Assembly: GCA_022843885.1 (NCBI GenBank)
Contig: JALHMU010000005.1
Coordinates: 1 to 29,684, forward strand
Direction of reading: 5' to 3'
Source: Candidatus Peribacteraceae bacterium
GTDB lineage: Bacteria > Patescibacteriota > Gracilibacteria > Peribacterales > Peribacteraceae
DNA: 29,684 nt
Below, one piece after another: positions 7,417-15,078 of this stretch. The notes under the pieces were generated by a model that did no database searches, was not told where the DNA came from, and was given only the letters and a program-made list of their open reading frames with translations. Numbering within the stretch: position 1 is the first letter of the stretch; each line of letters begins with the position of its first letter. The position numbers and the translations under genes were made by a program.

Positions 7417-8544
7417 TTACTGCATGAAATTGCCGTACACGATCTGGATGATGTCATTGAACGTGATCACAACGATCAGTCCGATGATCAAAAAGAATCC
7501 CACGGCATTCGTGAGAAGTTCGAATTTACGATTCAACGGTCGGCGAATCACTGCTTCCACGATCAAGAACAAGAGTCGTCCGCCGTCGAGTGCTGGGAGC
7601 GGCAGAATGTTTAAGATCGCCAAGCTCAAGCTCAAGAGTGCAACGAGACGAACGTACGTCATGAATCCTTCCTGGACTGATCCGTATGTCAGCACTGCGA
7701 TACCAACGATGCCGGTGATGCCCTCTGGAACTTTCGCGCTGCGGACCAACGTTCCGACGAGCTGGCCCATTCCGAGGATCGTCTGCTTCGTCATGAATTT
7801 CGTTTCACGCAGTGCCAAGACGAAACCATCGATCAATGAACGATTCGGGGCGGAGAGTTCTTTCGGGAACGAAGAGATCTCGATTCCTGCACGGCCATCT
7901 TTCAAAGGCACATCAATCGTTTTCTGTTCACCAGACTGCATTCCGAGCACGTACGTGACCGTTGATTTCCCCTTATGTAATTCCAATACTTCCGCTGGCT
8001 TCTCGACTGGTTCGCCATCGATGGAGATCAGTTCCGTCCCTGCAGTAATACCACGACTGGCAGCGGGACTGTCATGGGCCACACCGGAGATGACAACGCC
8101 AAGTTGCATGGAAATCTCTCCGCGTGCAGCAGCAGCTTCGAGCTCTTCGACGCTTTCATAGGCACTCGGCACCCAGTGGCCAAAGGAGAATCCGACAGTC
8201 AATAATCCGATCGCAAGGATGAAGTTCATGAACACGCCTCCGGACAGGATCAGAAATCTTTTCCAGATAGCAGCATGTGCAAAACTTCCTTTGGCCATAC
8301 GGTCACCATGCTCCACTGCGTTCTCCCCTTTCAGACGAACGAATGCACCGAAGGGAACCCAGTTCAACGTGAACAGTGTCTTCTTTCGCTTAAACAGTAC
8401 TTTCGCTCTTGGCGGCAGACCGAAGCCAAATTCCTCGACATCAACATCGAACAAACGTGCCAGCAAATAGTGCCCGGCCTCGTGAATAAGGAGCAAAAGC
8501 GTGAGCAAGATCACGAACGCGAGGGCAGATAAAATGATGGTCAT
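7417..8544 (-). CDS. rseP: RseP-family site-2 zinc metalloprotease
   Basis: A 375-aa intramembrane protease of the M50 family that cleaves transmembrane substrates such as anti-sigma factors within the membrane. The zinc motif HEAGH is at residues 21-25 in the first helix. A periplasmic PDZ domain (GVVISGVAHDSPAASRGI...) is near 170-230. The second catalytic motif, LNILPLPALDGG, supplies the third ligand, Asp near 320. The start at 8544 is chosen because HEAGH then lies in helix 1 at the family-typical distance; the frame extends upstream without sense. The leader is pyrimidine-rich (TTTCCTCTCCTTCATCC) and has no Shine-Dalgarno. The stop lies 4 nt from the dnaA ATG. Confidence 0.93.
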   Translation of the reverse strand: MTIILSALAFVILLTLLLLIHEAGHYLLARLFDVDVEEFGFGLPPRAKVLFKRKKTLFTLNWVPFGAFVRLKGENAVEHGDRMAKGSFAHAAIWKRFLILSGGVFMNFILAIGLLTVGFSFGHWVPSAYESVEELEAAAARGEISMQLGVVISGVAHDSPAASRGITAGTELISIDGEPVEKPAEVLELHKGKSTVTYVLGMQSGEQKTIDVPLKDGRAGIEISSFPKELSAPNRSLIDGFVLALRETKFMTKQTILGMGQLVGTLVRSAKVPEGITGIVGIAVLTYGSVQEGFMTYVRLVALLSLSLAILNILPLPALDGGRLLFLIVEAVIRRPLNRKFELLTNAVGFFLIIGLIVVITFNDIIQIVYGNFMQ

Positions 8545-8564
8545 GGATGAAGGAGAGGAAACAG

Positions 8565-8573
8565 ACCGTACCA
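8565..8573 (-). promoter_or_regulatory. extended -10 element of the rseP-dnaA operon
   Basis: Minus-strand TGG-TACGGT is a TGn-extended -10 about 20 nt before the rseP ATG. The -35 position falls inside the DnaA-box palindrome just upstream. Confidence 0.4.
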
Positions 8574-8578
8574 CTCCA

Positions 8579-8606
8579 TTGTGGAAAACAAAAAAGTTTT
8601 CCACAA
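8579..8606. promoter_or_regulatory. inverted pair of DnaA boxes
   Basis: TTGTGGAAAAC (8579-8589), six A, then GTTTTCCACAA (8596-8606) form a perfect 11-bp inverted repeat. Each arm contains TTTTCCACA, which fits the DnaA-box consensus TTWTNCACA. It overlaps the -35/spacer zone of the rseP-dnaA promoter and lies in the largest gap near dnaA. DnaA autorepression or origin function is inferred. As a transcript it could also fold into a hairpin, but no T-run follows. Confidence 0.6.
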
Positions 8607-8675
8607 CTTCGTCTTGCAAGAAAAACGAAGCAAAGTGGAATGATGAAATGAGAAGAAATTCTATCTTGTAACACG

Positions 8676-8710
8676 AAAAAAACCTGGTCCCCTTTTGAAG
8701 GAGGACCAGG
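8676..8710 (-). terminator. Rho-independent terminator of the 318-aa gene
   Basis: On the minus strand CCTGGTCC (from 8710) and GGACCAGG (to 8683) form a perfect 8-bp GC-rich stem. It is followed at once by seven T, 20 nt after the stop codon. Confidence 0.92.
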
Positions 8711-8729
8711 CACGAATCTTTACACAGCA

Positions 8730-9686
8730 TCATTTCTTCTTTTTTAACGTCTTTCTTTGTGCAGCAAGATGTTTTGTCATGCGACTAAGTAAGGGGATCT
8801 CGTTCTTTGCGTTCTGATCCCAAGAGAAAAGCGGTACTTCTCGCACGTAGGAACAAAGTAACGGATCAGTATCAATCACGCCCGAGAGCGATTCGTACTC
8901 TTTCAGCGTTCCCAAATACCGAGCGGCAGGCATATATACCCACCGATCCGCATCACCTCCCACATGCTTCAGGAAAGCAACCTCATACGGACATCCGCGT
9001 TCTGGATGAAGACCGGGCTTGAGGACCACGTTTCGGGTTTCATTACCATAGTCTATCCATGTACTACACCGATACCATGCGTGGGAGAAAGGACCGTCAG
9101 GGTCGGTAACGCGCGACCATTTGGCATGTTCTTGAGACACCTGATCGCGAGTCAACCCCTTCCCTTCATCCCACATTAAAAATTGTCCGGGAAAAAAAAT
9201 TTTCTGAAAGAAGTAGCTTTGTTGGGCCTTGGCATACAGCAAGGCAGACAACATCAATGCCGGGGGAGGTATTTCTTCCCCCTGAGCCAGGAGCGCGGAT
9301 TGTGTATGAAAGTTTTTCCTGAAAGTATCAGGTACGGGCAATCGCATACGATAGACGCCTGCTCGATTACGTTCATGGTGCCACGCTTCATCCAACTCTC
9401 CTCGTCCTTCGTACGAAAGTTTGTAGTAGCTCACTTGATCTTCCGGCAATTGATGCAAGCTCGCAAGCTCAGCCCAATTGAATGATACGCCGCCAGCTGG
9501 GTGCGAACGTGCGTACATAGTTTGCCAACACGTCATCAGTTCTCTGAACGTCAAAGAAGAGCAAGGAATATCAACAACTGGTCCTCCGAGTTTGGGCAAA
9601 TTGGTGAAATCAACTTTCTGAAGATCGCGACCTGTTGGCGTAAGTGCGTTTTGCACAACACGAGTAGACAAAATGACATCCTTCAT
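8730..9686 (-). CDS. 318-aa soluble protein of unknown function
   Basis: A cytoplasmic-looking protein with no signal peptide or membrane segment. It is rich in Trp, Tyr and His and ends in a basic tail, KTLKKKK. I recognise no domain. Visible landmarks are a Pro-Gly-rich start, WHHERNRAGVYRMRLP near 106-121 and a DPDGPFSHAWYRCSTW segment near 197-212. It is a single-gene unit with its own consensus promoter, a leader of about 48 nt containing a small hairpin, a usable AGGAA site 6-7 nt before the ATG, and a strong terminator. This canonical set of signals is unlike nearly all neighbours and, with the AT-rich flank, hints at acquisition or distinct regulation. Confidence 0.85.
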   Translation of the reverse strand: MKDVILSTRVVQNALTPTGRDLQKVDFTNLPKLGGPVVDIPCSSLTFRELMTCWQTMYARSHPAGGVSFNWAELASLHQLPEDQVSYYKLSYEGRGELDEAWHHERNRAGVYRMRLPVPDTFRKNFHTQSALLAQGEEIPPPALMLSALLYAKAQQSYFFQKIFFPGQFLMWDEGKGLTRDQVSQEHAKWSRVTDPDGPFSHAWYRCSTWIDYGNETRNVVLKPGLHPERGCPYEVAFLKHVGGDADRWVYMPAARYLGTLKEYESLSGVIDTDPLLCSYVREVPLFSWDQNAKNEIPLLSRMTKHLAAQRKTLKKKK

Positions 9687-9718
9687 CGAAAATTTCCTTT
9701 ATAAAGAAATGAAGTACT

Positions 9719-9735
9719 GTGATTCCAAAGATCAC
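9719..9735 (-). promoter_or_regulatory. small hairpin in the leader of the 318-aa gene
   Basis: GTGAT (9719-9723) and ATCAC (9731-9735) form a 5-bp inverted repeat near the expected 5' end of the transcript. It may stabilise the RNA or have a regulatory role; support is weak. Confidence 0.25.
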
Positions 9736-9740
9736 CGTAT

Positions 9741-9768
9741 ATTTTACTATTTTTATTTTATTTGTCAA
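9741..9768 (-). promoter_or_regulatory. consensus sigma-70 promoter of the 318-aa gene
   Basis: A perfect -35 TTGACA (9763-9768), 16 bp, then TAAAAT (9741-9746) on the minus strand. It lies in a very AT-rich stretch and places the transcript start near 9734. The rest of 9687-9848 holds no gene that I can see. Confidence 0.7.
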
Positions 9769-9848
9769 AGTACGAAACATCGCAGAAAGTTGAGCAAAAA
9801 TGACTTCAAACACAAAAAAACTCTCCGACCTTAGAAATGAGAAATGAA

Positions 9849-9925
9849 TGGTGGGCAATACAAGATTCGAACTTGTGACCTCCACAATGTCAATGTGGCG
9901 CTCTAACCAGCTGAGCTAATTGCCC
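9849..9925 (-). tRNA. tRNA-Val (anticodon GAC)
   Basis: A full cloverleaf: acceptor GGGCAAT pairs with ATTGCCC, the D-arm contains AGCTCAGCTGG, the anticodon stem CCACA/TGTGG encloses the loop TTGACAT (anticodon GAC), and the T-arm carries GTTCGAATC. The discriminator is A, and CCA is encoded in the DNA at 9849-9851. Confidence 0.97.
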
Positions 9926-9937
9926 GAAAGCTGGAAG

Positions 9938-9966
9938 AGGGTACCAAGTTCCCGCTCGCCCAACAA
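9938..9966 (-). promoter_or_regulatory. tRNA-Val promoter
   Basis: TTGTTG (9961-9966), 17 bp, then TACCCT (9938-9943), preceded by TGG as an extended -10. The -10 ends 12 nt before the tRNA 5' end, the same geometry as at tRNA-Lys. Confidence 0.55.
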
Positions 9967-10097
9967 GCGATTGCAGTTCGTTCTTTGAAGAACTGGAACG
10001 CAAAAAATGAATCTCTAAGCCACTGAGCAAAGAATCCAATCAGTCCAAAAGAAGAAAGTGGCTACATGCGCATCGCATCAATAGATACGTTAATGCC

Positions 10098-10742
10098 ATG
10101 TTCAGCATCATCGATTTATTCTTCAAGCAGGAATCTCTGACCGGCCAGCGTGGCAGCTGGATCACACCGGAAGAACGTGAAAAGCTCAAACCGCATCCGC
10201 TGCGTTTCACCAAAGACATGCTGAGACAACGCGGCATCGAATACGTGGACGAACTCATGGCCGCCGGTTCGTACGATGCAAATCCACTCCTGAAACGAGC
10301 AATTCTAACATTCAAATATAAACATATTCGTAGCATCGCTGAAGATCTCGGCATGCTATTGGCACACGCAGTTCCGGACGCATTTTTCGATGTGTATCAA
10401 CCCGCGATCTCTGCGGTTCCACTGCATTGGACGCGTCGTTTTTCACGCGGATTTAATCAGTCTGAAATGCTCGCGGAACATGTTGCTTGGTTGCATAAAT
10501 CCAGCGTATCTACGCTGCTACGACGTAACCGACCGACTGGTCATCAGGCACATCGTGATCGTGGCAATCGGCTCACGGCACTGGTCGATGCCTTTAGGTA
10601 TATCGGTCCACATCCGGCTCCTCAGCATGTCGTTCTTATCGACGATTTGTCGACCACGGGCGCAACCTTGGAAGCATGTGCAAAAGAGCTCAAAAAACAC
10701 GGGGTAAAACGGGTATGTGGATTGGTCGTTGCACAGGGATAA
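10098..10742 (+). CDS. comF: ComF-family phosphoribosyltransferase-like protein
   Basis: A 214-aa ComF/GntX-type protein, implicated in DNA uptake and natural competence in other bacteria. The phosphoribosyltransferase fold is marked by VPLHWTRRFSRGFNQSEMLA near 112-131 and the PRPP-binding loop VVLIDDLSTTGATL near 179-192. The N-terminal four-cysteine zinc finger common in ComF is absent; residues 1-50 are polar and carry no CxxC. TACGTT ends 6 nt before the ATG, so the mRNA may be leaderless. It stands alone between tRNA-Val and the next transcription unit, with no terminator that I can see. Confidence 0.88.
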   Translation: MFSIIDLFFKQESLTGQRGSWITPEEREKLKPHPLRFTKDMLRQRGIEYVDELMAAGSYDANPLLKRAILTFKYKHIRSIAEDLGMLLAHAVPDAFFDVYQPAISAVPLHWTRRFSRGFNQSEMLAEHVAWLHKSSVSTLLRRNRPTGHQAHRDRGNRLTALVDAFRYIGPHPAPQHVVLIDDLSTTGATLEACAKELKKHGVKRVCGLVVAQG

Positions 10743-10841
10743 AACCGCAGAGACAAGCCATCTTGAATAGCACTATATCTACTTCATAACATTTCCTATT
10801 ACTGACAAGGGTAGCGCATGGCAAAAAGTCGGTTTTTTGTG

Positions 10842-10847
10842 TAGAAT
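10842..10847 (+). promoter_or_regulatory. promoter of the two-gene zincin operon
   Basis: TAGAAT lies 9 nt before a TTG start, with ATGGCA at 10818-10823 as a 4/6 -35 at 18 bp. The rest of the 114-nt gap after comF is featureless. Confidence 0.45.
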
Positions 10848-10856
10848 AAAAGGATT

Positions 10857-11333
10857 TTGGAAACAAACACAAACCTCACTCCCCTGCTGTCCTGGCAGGC
10901 TCCGGCAAGCGTCGAACACGACCGTGATAGTCGTTGGTACATCGTGATGGGCATCATTGCCGTATCACTCATCGCGTACGGCATCATGATGCATGACTGG
11001 GTCCTCTCGGTCATTTTCCTTCTGACGGCCGGTGTGTACTTCTTGCTACGCAATCAACACCCAAAAATCTACACCGTTCGTCTCTTCGAAAACGGCATCG
11101 AAATCGATGGCGAACTTTCGACCTGGGACAACTGGCAAAGCTGCTGGATCTTGCTGGGTACAACACACGCAGAGCTTCACATGCTCCCAGCCAAGTCACG
11201 TAAGCAGTTCGTGGTGCTCATCGACGGCCCAGATCCGTTTGTCGTACGTGATGTGATCAGTCAGTACGTGAACTACGACGCTGAAAAAAAGGAAAAAATA
11301 GTTGACGCATTTATTCGCTTCTCTAAACTTTAA
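10857..11333 (+). CDS. two-helix membrane protein, unknown
   Basis: A 158-aa protein with two adjacent hydrophobic helices near residues 26-66 separated by a very short turn. A cytoplasmic domain of about 90 residues follows, rich in beta pattern (YTVRLFENGIEIDGELSTWDNW). The layout resembles small membrane-anchored PH-like or DUF proteins, but I cannot name a family. The likely start is TTG at 10857, 9 nt after a -10 element; no in-frame ATG precedes the first helix. Its stop is directly followed by the ATG of the 1144-aa gene (TAAATG), so the two are translationally linked and may act together. Confidence 0.75.
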   Translation: METNTNLTPLLSWQAPASVEHDRDSRWYIVMGIIAVSLIAYGIMMHDWVLSVIFLLTAGVYFLLRNQHPKIYTVRLFENGIEIDGELSTWDNWQSCWILLGTTHAELHMLPAKSRKQFVVLIDGPDPFVVRDVISQYVNYDAEKKEKIVDAFIRFSKL

Positions 11334-14300
11334 ATGTTGAATCACCGATTCAACGCATGCAATGCAACCAACCACTCTCCTGAAAAGGAGCAGCGGCTTC
11401 TCTCGTTTGCACAAGAGGACGAAAAGAAGGATGCGGAGAAAATGCAGGCACAAACGAATGGCGGACAAGAATCTGATCCAACGGTACAGAACGAAAAGCA
11501 ATACATTCGAAATGAGATGCTTGCTCAAGGATTGCCTCTGAACCCAGACATCCCACGACTTTCCAATGAGAAGCTTCCTGACACGTTACTGCCGGATATC
11601 GAAGCAGTACGCATGAATACGTTGGAACAAGTTCGTAATAAAGTTGTACGCATTCCAAACGGACCGGAGTTTCACTTCAACACCGGCGCCGACTTTGAGA
11701 AACATTTCTTGATTGCGAAGATTTACGAAAAACTTGAGAGTTCTCCGAATGAACATTCCGCGTTATTGCGTGGATATCTGGGGCAAGAGAGTGTAGCAAA
11801 AATTGAGGAACTTGCCTTTACGTATGGTGTCGATTCTCTCCCGGCAGTCAGCCTAGAACAGCAAAGTAACAGCGAGACATACAAGACATATTTGATCGGA
11901 TTACTTGAGCAAAAATTCGGTAAAAAACTCGTGGACGAGACAGATGTTCATACTCGCAGTATTCGAGCGCTGGAAATCGTTTGCGCACAGCATGAACTCC
12001 CTATTGATCCTACGCAGTATCCCGCAGAGGTGAAGAAGGCCTACGAAACCTACAAAACAAAATTTATTTGGTCGATGGGCCAAGCCCCGGGCCGAATGCG
12101 CGCATATATCATTGAAAAGATCGCGTCAGAATCTGATGATCATTTGAATCAGTTGAAAGAAATGTATCAGGTTCACATGCCAAAAAATTCTCCTCCTGCA
12201 TTCATCCGAGGAGATGAAATGTATTTCGATGCTTCTCGTCCGGAATTCACGGATACAACAACACGCGAACGAAACATTCTTCATGAGCTCACACATTATG
12301 AGTTGGATATTCGCTCAAAAGACGAACGCTTCGCTGAGAAAGGCGTCCAACTGCTGAAAGAAAGCCCGCAATGGAACGAAATGAAGCAAGCCGTCACAGA
12401 GTCCTACGACGGTTCATTCTCCGGCTCTGATGAAGATTTCGTACATGAACTTCTTGCAACATACGTTGCAGGAAAGCGGCATGCCTATGACGAATCCGAT
12501 CGACGTCGACGTATGATGGAAATCCTCGAAAATGAACGTGTCTCCCGTCCAGACGTAGATGAATGGATGAAGCGAGTAGAAACAGGCGTGAATACATACT
12601 TTGAAGACATTCGCGTTCCATTTGAAGCTGCAGTGTATGAAAAAGAAGCTCAAAAGAAAGTTTTGGATGCAATTGAAGAATCTCATGTAAGAGATACTGC
12701 TGCTCTGACCGTACGCAGCAGTAACACTCCGGACCTTAAACGAGAATATTCAGCCGAAGACAAGGCCACAGAAAAAGAAGCTGAAGAAGAAGACGAAAAC
12801 TGGATCGAATACACTCCAGAAGCTGTTAATAAGCTAAAAGGAGATTTAAAGGACATGAGTGATACGCTTCACAAAATTCATGGATATATTCCTGAAGCAC
12901 AAAAAACTGCGTCCAAGATCCCCGACCCAAAGGATCGAGCCACTCATAATCTTAGCATTAATTTGGCCGCAAATTTCATCACAGGAAATATCGAAACAAT
13001 GAAAGGGTTGCAAAAATTCTTGTCCGATCTGCTTGTGTGGGACACTCTCACTCCTCAAGAAAAGGAGGCTTACAACAAACGCTGGAACATGAATTTGGAT
13101 ATAATCGAAAATCGTTCAAAAATACTTTCAAGTATTACGTCCACGATGAACAGCATCGAAGACGGCCCTATTAAAGAAATGGAAGAATATCTATCAAAGG
13201 CTGTCGCCCCAGTTGATAAAGGTCGAAAAATGGGGAAATCTTCGATGTTTGTTTGGCATCCTCTTTCAGATCTCCCAGACATCGCTATGAAATTGATCGA
13301 GGCATATAAAGAGTCTTATAAGGCTGATAAGAGCCGACGTGTTTTCCAAACAGCTAGCTCACTTTCGCCTGCATTCCGCTACATTCCGTACGGAAAATCC
13401 GTCTACGAAACACTTTCCAAGCAAGCAAAAGCTGCAAACGATGAAGAATCCAACAAATTCTTGGATTATATGAAATCCAAAGGATTCACATATGACGAAA
13501 TCTTTGGAAGAGGAAAATTCCTCGCTCGAAATATCAACAACGTCAACCGTGCCAAAGCGATTATCGAGTATGGTGCCAGTAAGGGCTGGCTGTATGAAAT
13601 GAATGAGAAAAATGGTCACAATGTGTATGGACTTGATTACCAAACACACTTCAGTGAACAGGCGTTCATAAAGCTCATCGACATGAATGCGAAAGGCAAA
13701 AAGGATGAGATTGATCGTGGTTATAACCGTGTAAACTTCCATCCGGAAATTCCATTGATTATCGATGACATAAAAGATGAGCTTAGTAAGCGCAACATTT
13801 ATGCGGTACAAGGCATGCTCAAGCGTCTTCAGGAAAAAGCGAAAATTGGTGAATGTAATACATGGGGACTTACGACAGTTCTGCGAGCACTGCGTGAAGA
13901 TTCAGAATTGCTTGAGCTCGTAGATACGGGCTTCCTAGATTCCACGGGAAACATCGGTATGGCTCAAGCTGGTTGGTCTTTGGCCCTCCTTAAAACACAA
14001 CGTAAACAAATTCTTGCGTGGAAAAAAGCAGGAGGAACGTTATCAGCTCTCAAAAGCACAAAAGACTTTAGTTTGGGTGCAGCTATCGCGCGCATTGAAG
14101 AGCTAATGCCTGCTGATGTCCGTGCAAATACCTCAAAATTGGATCGAGAAGTTGCCAAAGTTCTTTCGGGCTACACAAGACATGGCATTTCTATTTTCCG
14201 GCAGGATCCGGCATTCATCGAGTATCGAAAATTCTGGAAAAACACGACGAACTCAACTCCAATCGAAGTTGGAAAAACCGATCCGGACTTCTTCAATCCA

Positions 14301-14768
14301 AGTGAAGATACATATTCTGACGTGCTGCTCTTGAGCCAAGGCCCGACATCAGCCATCTTGGCACGTCAATCACAGGGTTACTGGACACATGATGAAAAGG
14401 CTCGTGGCTACATGACTATGGTCTTACAACGCTACGATAATTTGATAAAAGATGGCCTCTCAGAAGAAGAGGAAGTATTCCAGAAAGAGATGAAAGCGAA
14501 ACTGCAATATTGGTATAGAAAAGTCATTTCACAGGCTGCAGGTTTGAAAAACTTCGTTACGGACACGACGCTTGATGATAAAATTATTTTTGAAGAACTG
14601 TATGCGCGCGGGATTATGGATAAAGCAGAATACAATACCTTCAAGTTCGAAGCACAAAAAGATCCAGACGACGTAAAAGAAGTAGCGAGATTAAGAAAAG
14701 AGGAAGAGAAAGCAAGAAAAGCAGCGGAAGCTGCTGCTGCAGGTTCGCAGCCGTCAATTTCTGCATAA
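11334..14768 (+). CDS. giant HExxH (zincin-like) protein of unknown function
   Basis: A 1144-aa soluble protein without signal peptide or membrane helix. HELTH at residues 317-321 is an HExxH zinc motif. Fifty-one residues after its second His, DFVHELLATYVAG offers Glu372 as a gluzincin-type third ligand. Residues 480-660 and the tail (EEEKARKAAEAAAAG) are highly charged and coiled-coil-like. The central and C-terminal 600 residues match nothing I know. Peptidase activity is inferred from the motif only. It is coupled to an upstream membrane protein (TAAATG junction), suggesting a membrane-tethered partner. Acidic, low-complexity linkers and codon use are similar to neighbours; there is no sign of a frameshift. 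Confidence 0.88.
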   Translation: MLNHRFNACNATNHSPEKEQRLLSFAQEDEKKDAEKMQAQTNGGQESDPTVQNEKQYIRNEMLAQGLPLNPDIPRLSNEKLPDTLLPDIEAVRMNTLEQVRNKVVRIPNGPEFHFNTGADFEKHFLIAKIYEKLESSPNEHSALLRGYLGQESVAKIEELAFTYGVDSLPAVSLEQQSNSETYKTYLIGLLEQKFGKKLVDETDVHTRSIRALEIVCAQHELPIDPTQYPAEVKKAYETYKTKFIWSMGQAPGRMRAYIIEKIASESDDHLNQLKEMYQVHMPKNSPPAFIRGDEMYFDASRPEFTDTTTRERNILHELTHYELDIRSKDERFAEKGVQLLKESPQWNEMKQAVTESYDGSFSGSDEDFVHELLATYVAGKRHAYDESDRRRRMMEILENERVSRPDVDEWMKRVETGVNTYFEDIRVPFEAAVYEKEAQKKVLDAIEESHVRDTAALTVRSSNTPDLKREYSAEDKATEKEAEEEDENWIEYTPEAVNKLKGDLKDMSDTLHKIHGYIPEAQKTASKIPDPKDRATHNLSINLAANFITGNIETMKGLQKFLSDLLVWDTLTPQEKEAYNKRWNMNLDIIENRSKILSSITSTMNSIEDGPIKEMEEYLSKAVAPVDKGRKMGKSSMFVWHPLSDLPDIAMKLIEAYKESYKADKSRRVFQTASSLSPAFRYIPYGKSVYETLSKQAKAANDEESNKFLDYMKSKGFTYDEIFGRGKFLARNINNVNRAKAIIEYGASKGWLYEMNEKNGHNVYGLDYQTHFSEQAFIKLIDMNAKGKKDEIDRGYNRVNFHPEIPLIIDDIKDELSKRNIYAVQGMLKRLQEKAKIGECNTWGLTTVLRALREDSELLELVDTGFLDSTGNIGMAQAGWSLALLKTQRKQILAWKKAGGTLSALKSTKDFSLGAAIARIEELMPADVRANTSKLDREVAKVLSGYTRHGISIFRQDPAFIEYRKFWKNTTNSTPIEVGKTDPDFFNPSEDTYSDVLLLSQGPTSAILARQSQGYWTHDEKARGYMTMVLQRYDNLIKDGLSEEEEVFQKEMKAKLQYWYRKVISQAAGLKNFVTDTTLDDKIIFEELYARGIMDKAEYNTFKFEAQKDPDDVKEVARLRKEEEKARKAAEAAAAGSQPSISA

Positions 14769-14793
14769 AAAAACCGCCCAACGAATTGGGCAG
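14767..14793 (-). terminator. Rho-independent terminator of the 57-aa gene
   Basis: On the minus strand CTGCCCAA-TTCG-TTGGGCGG forms an 8-bp stem with one G-T wobble and a UUCG tetraloop, followed by seven T. It abuts the stop codon of the convergent 1144-aa gene and could stop that transcript in part too. Confidence 0.88.
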
Positions 14794-14827
14794 TAATGAA
14801 ATACTTGTTTCATATTATTTTAACAAC

Positions 14828-15001
14828 TTAGGACGTGGTGTAGAACACCAAAGCGTGCGCCCAAATATTCACATAGCCTCCCCCTTCCGAAGAAGATAAA
14901 GAAGCAGAAGTAACTTTATAAGTTGGATTGCTCATCAACCAAGATTGGATTTCTTTTTCCAATTCATACAAAGTAACAGTTTGAAAAGTTTTACAGTTCA
15001 T
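14828..15001 (-). CDS. 57-aa protein with canonical expression signals, unknown
   Basis: A short open frame beginning MNCKTFQTVTLYELEKEI and ending HALVFYTTS, 57 aa. It has an amphipathic helix at about 8-24 and a beta-like Ser/Gly-rich second half (ASLSSSEGGGYVNIW). No family is recognised. Support comes from its surroundings: a near-perfect promoter, a GGAGGAG site 8 nt before the ATG and a UUCG-loop terminator frame it exactly. Local base composition is much more AT-rich than the neighbours. The strong signals suggest high expression, and the composition suggests acquisition. It could be a toxin, regulator or phage-type peptide, but nothing in the sequence decides this. Confidence 0.7.
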   Translation of the reverse strand: MNCKTFQTVTLYELEKEIQSWLMSNPTYKVTSASLSSSEGGGYVNIWAHALVFYTTS

Positions 15002-15009
15002 AACTTTTT

Positions 15010-15016
15010 CTCCTCC
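15010..15016 (-). promoter_or_regulatory. strong Shine-Dalgarno of the 57-aa gene
   Basis: Minus-strand GGAGGAG lies 8 nt before the ATG. It is the only textbook ribosome binding site in the window and fixes the start. Confidence 0.85.
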
Positions 15017-15049
15017 AATTATGTGAGTGAACGAAACAAGTGAATTAAT

Positions 15050-15078
15050 ATTATAAAATTTATTTTAATTAAAGTCAA
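15050..15078 (-). promoter_or_regulatory. near-consensus sigma-70 promoter of the 57-aa gene
   Basis: TTGACT (15073-15078), 17 bp, then a perfect TATAAT (15050-15055) on the minus strand, in an A/T-only spacer. The -35 begins directly after the dut stop codon. Confidence 0.88.

Noticed and set aside
7373..8161. 262-codon plus-strand frame opposite rseP
   Set aside because: Ser/Pro/Arg-rich translation typical of an antisense shadow; rseP carries all catalytic motifs on the other strand.
9735..9768. AT-rich tract as a DNA unwinding element of oriC
   Set aside because: It is explained by a consensus promoter for the 318-aa gene, lies over 1 kb from the two DnaA boxes, and has no further boxes.
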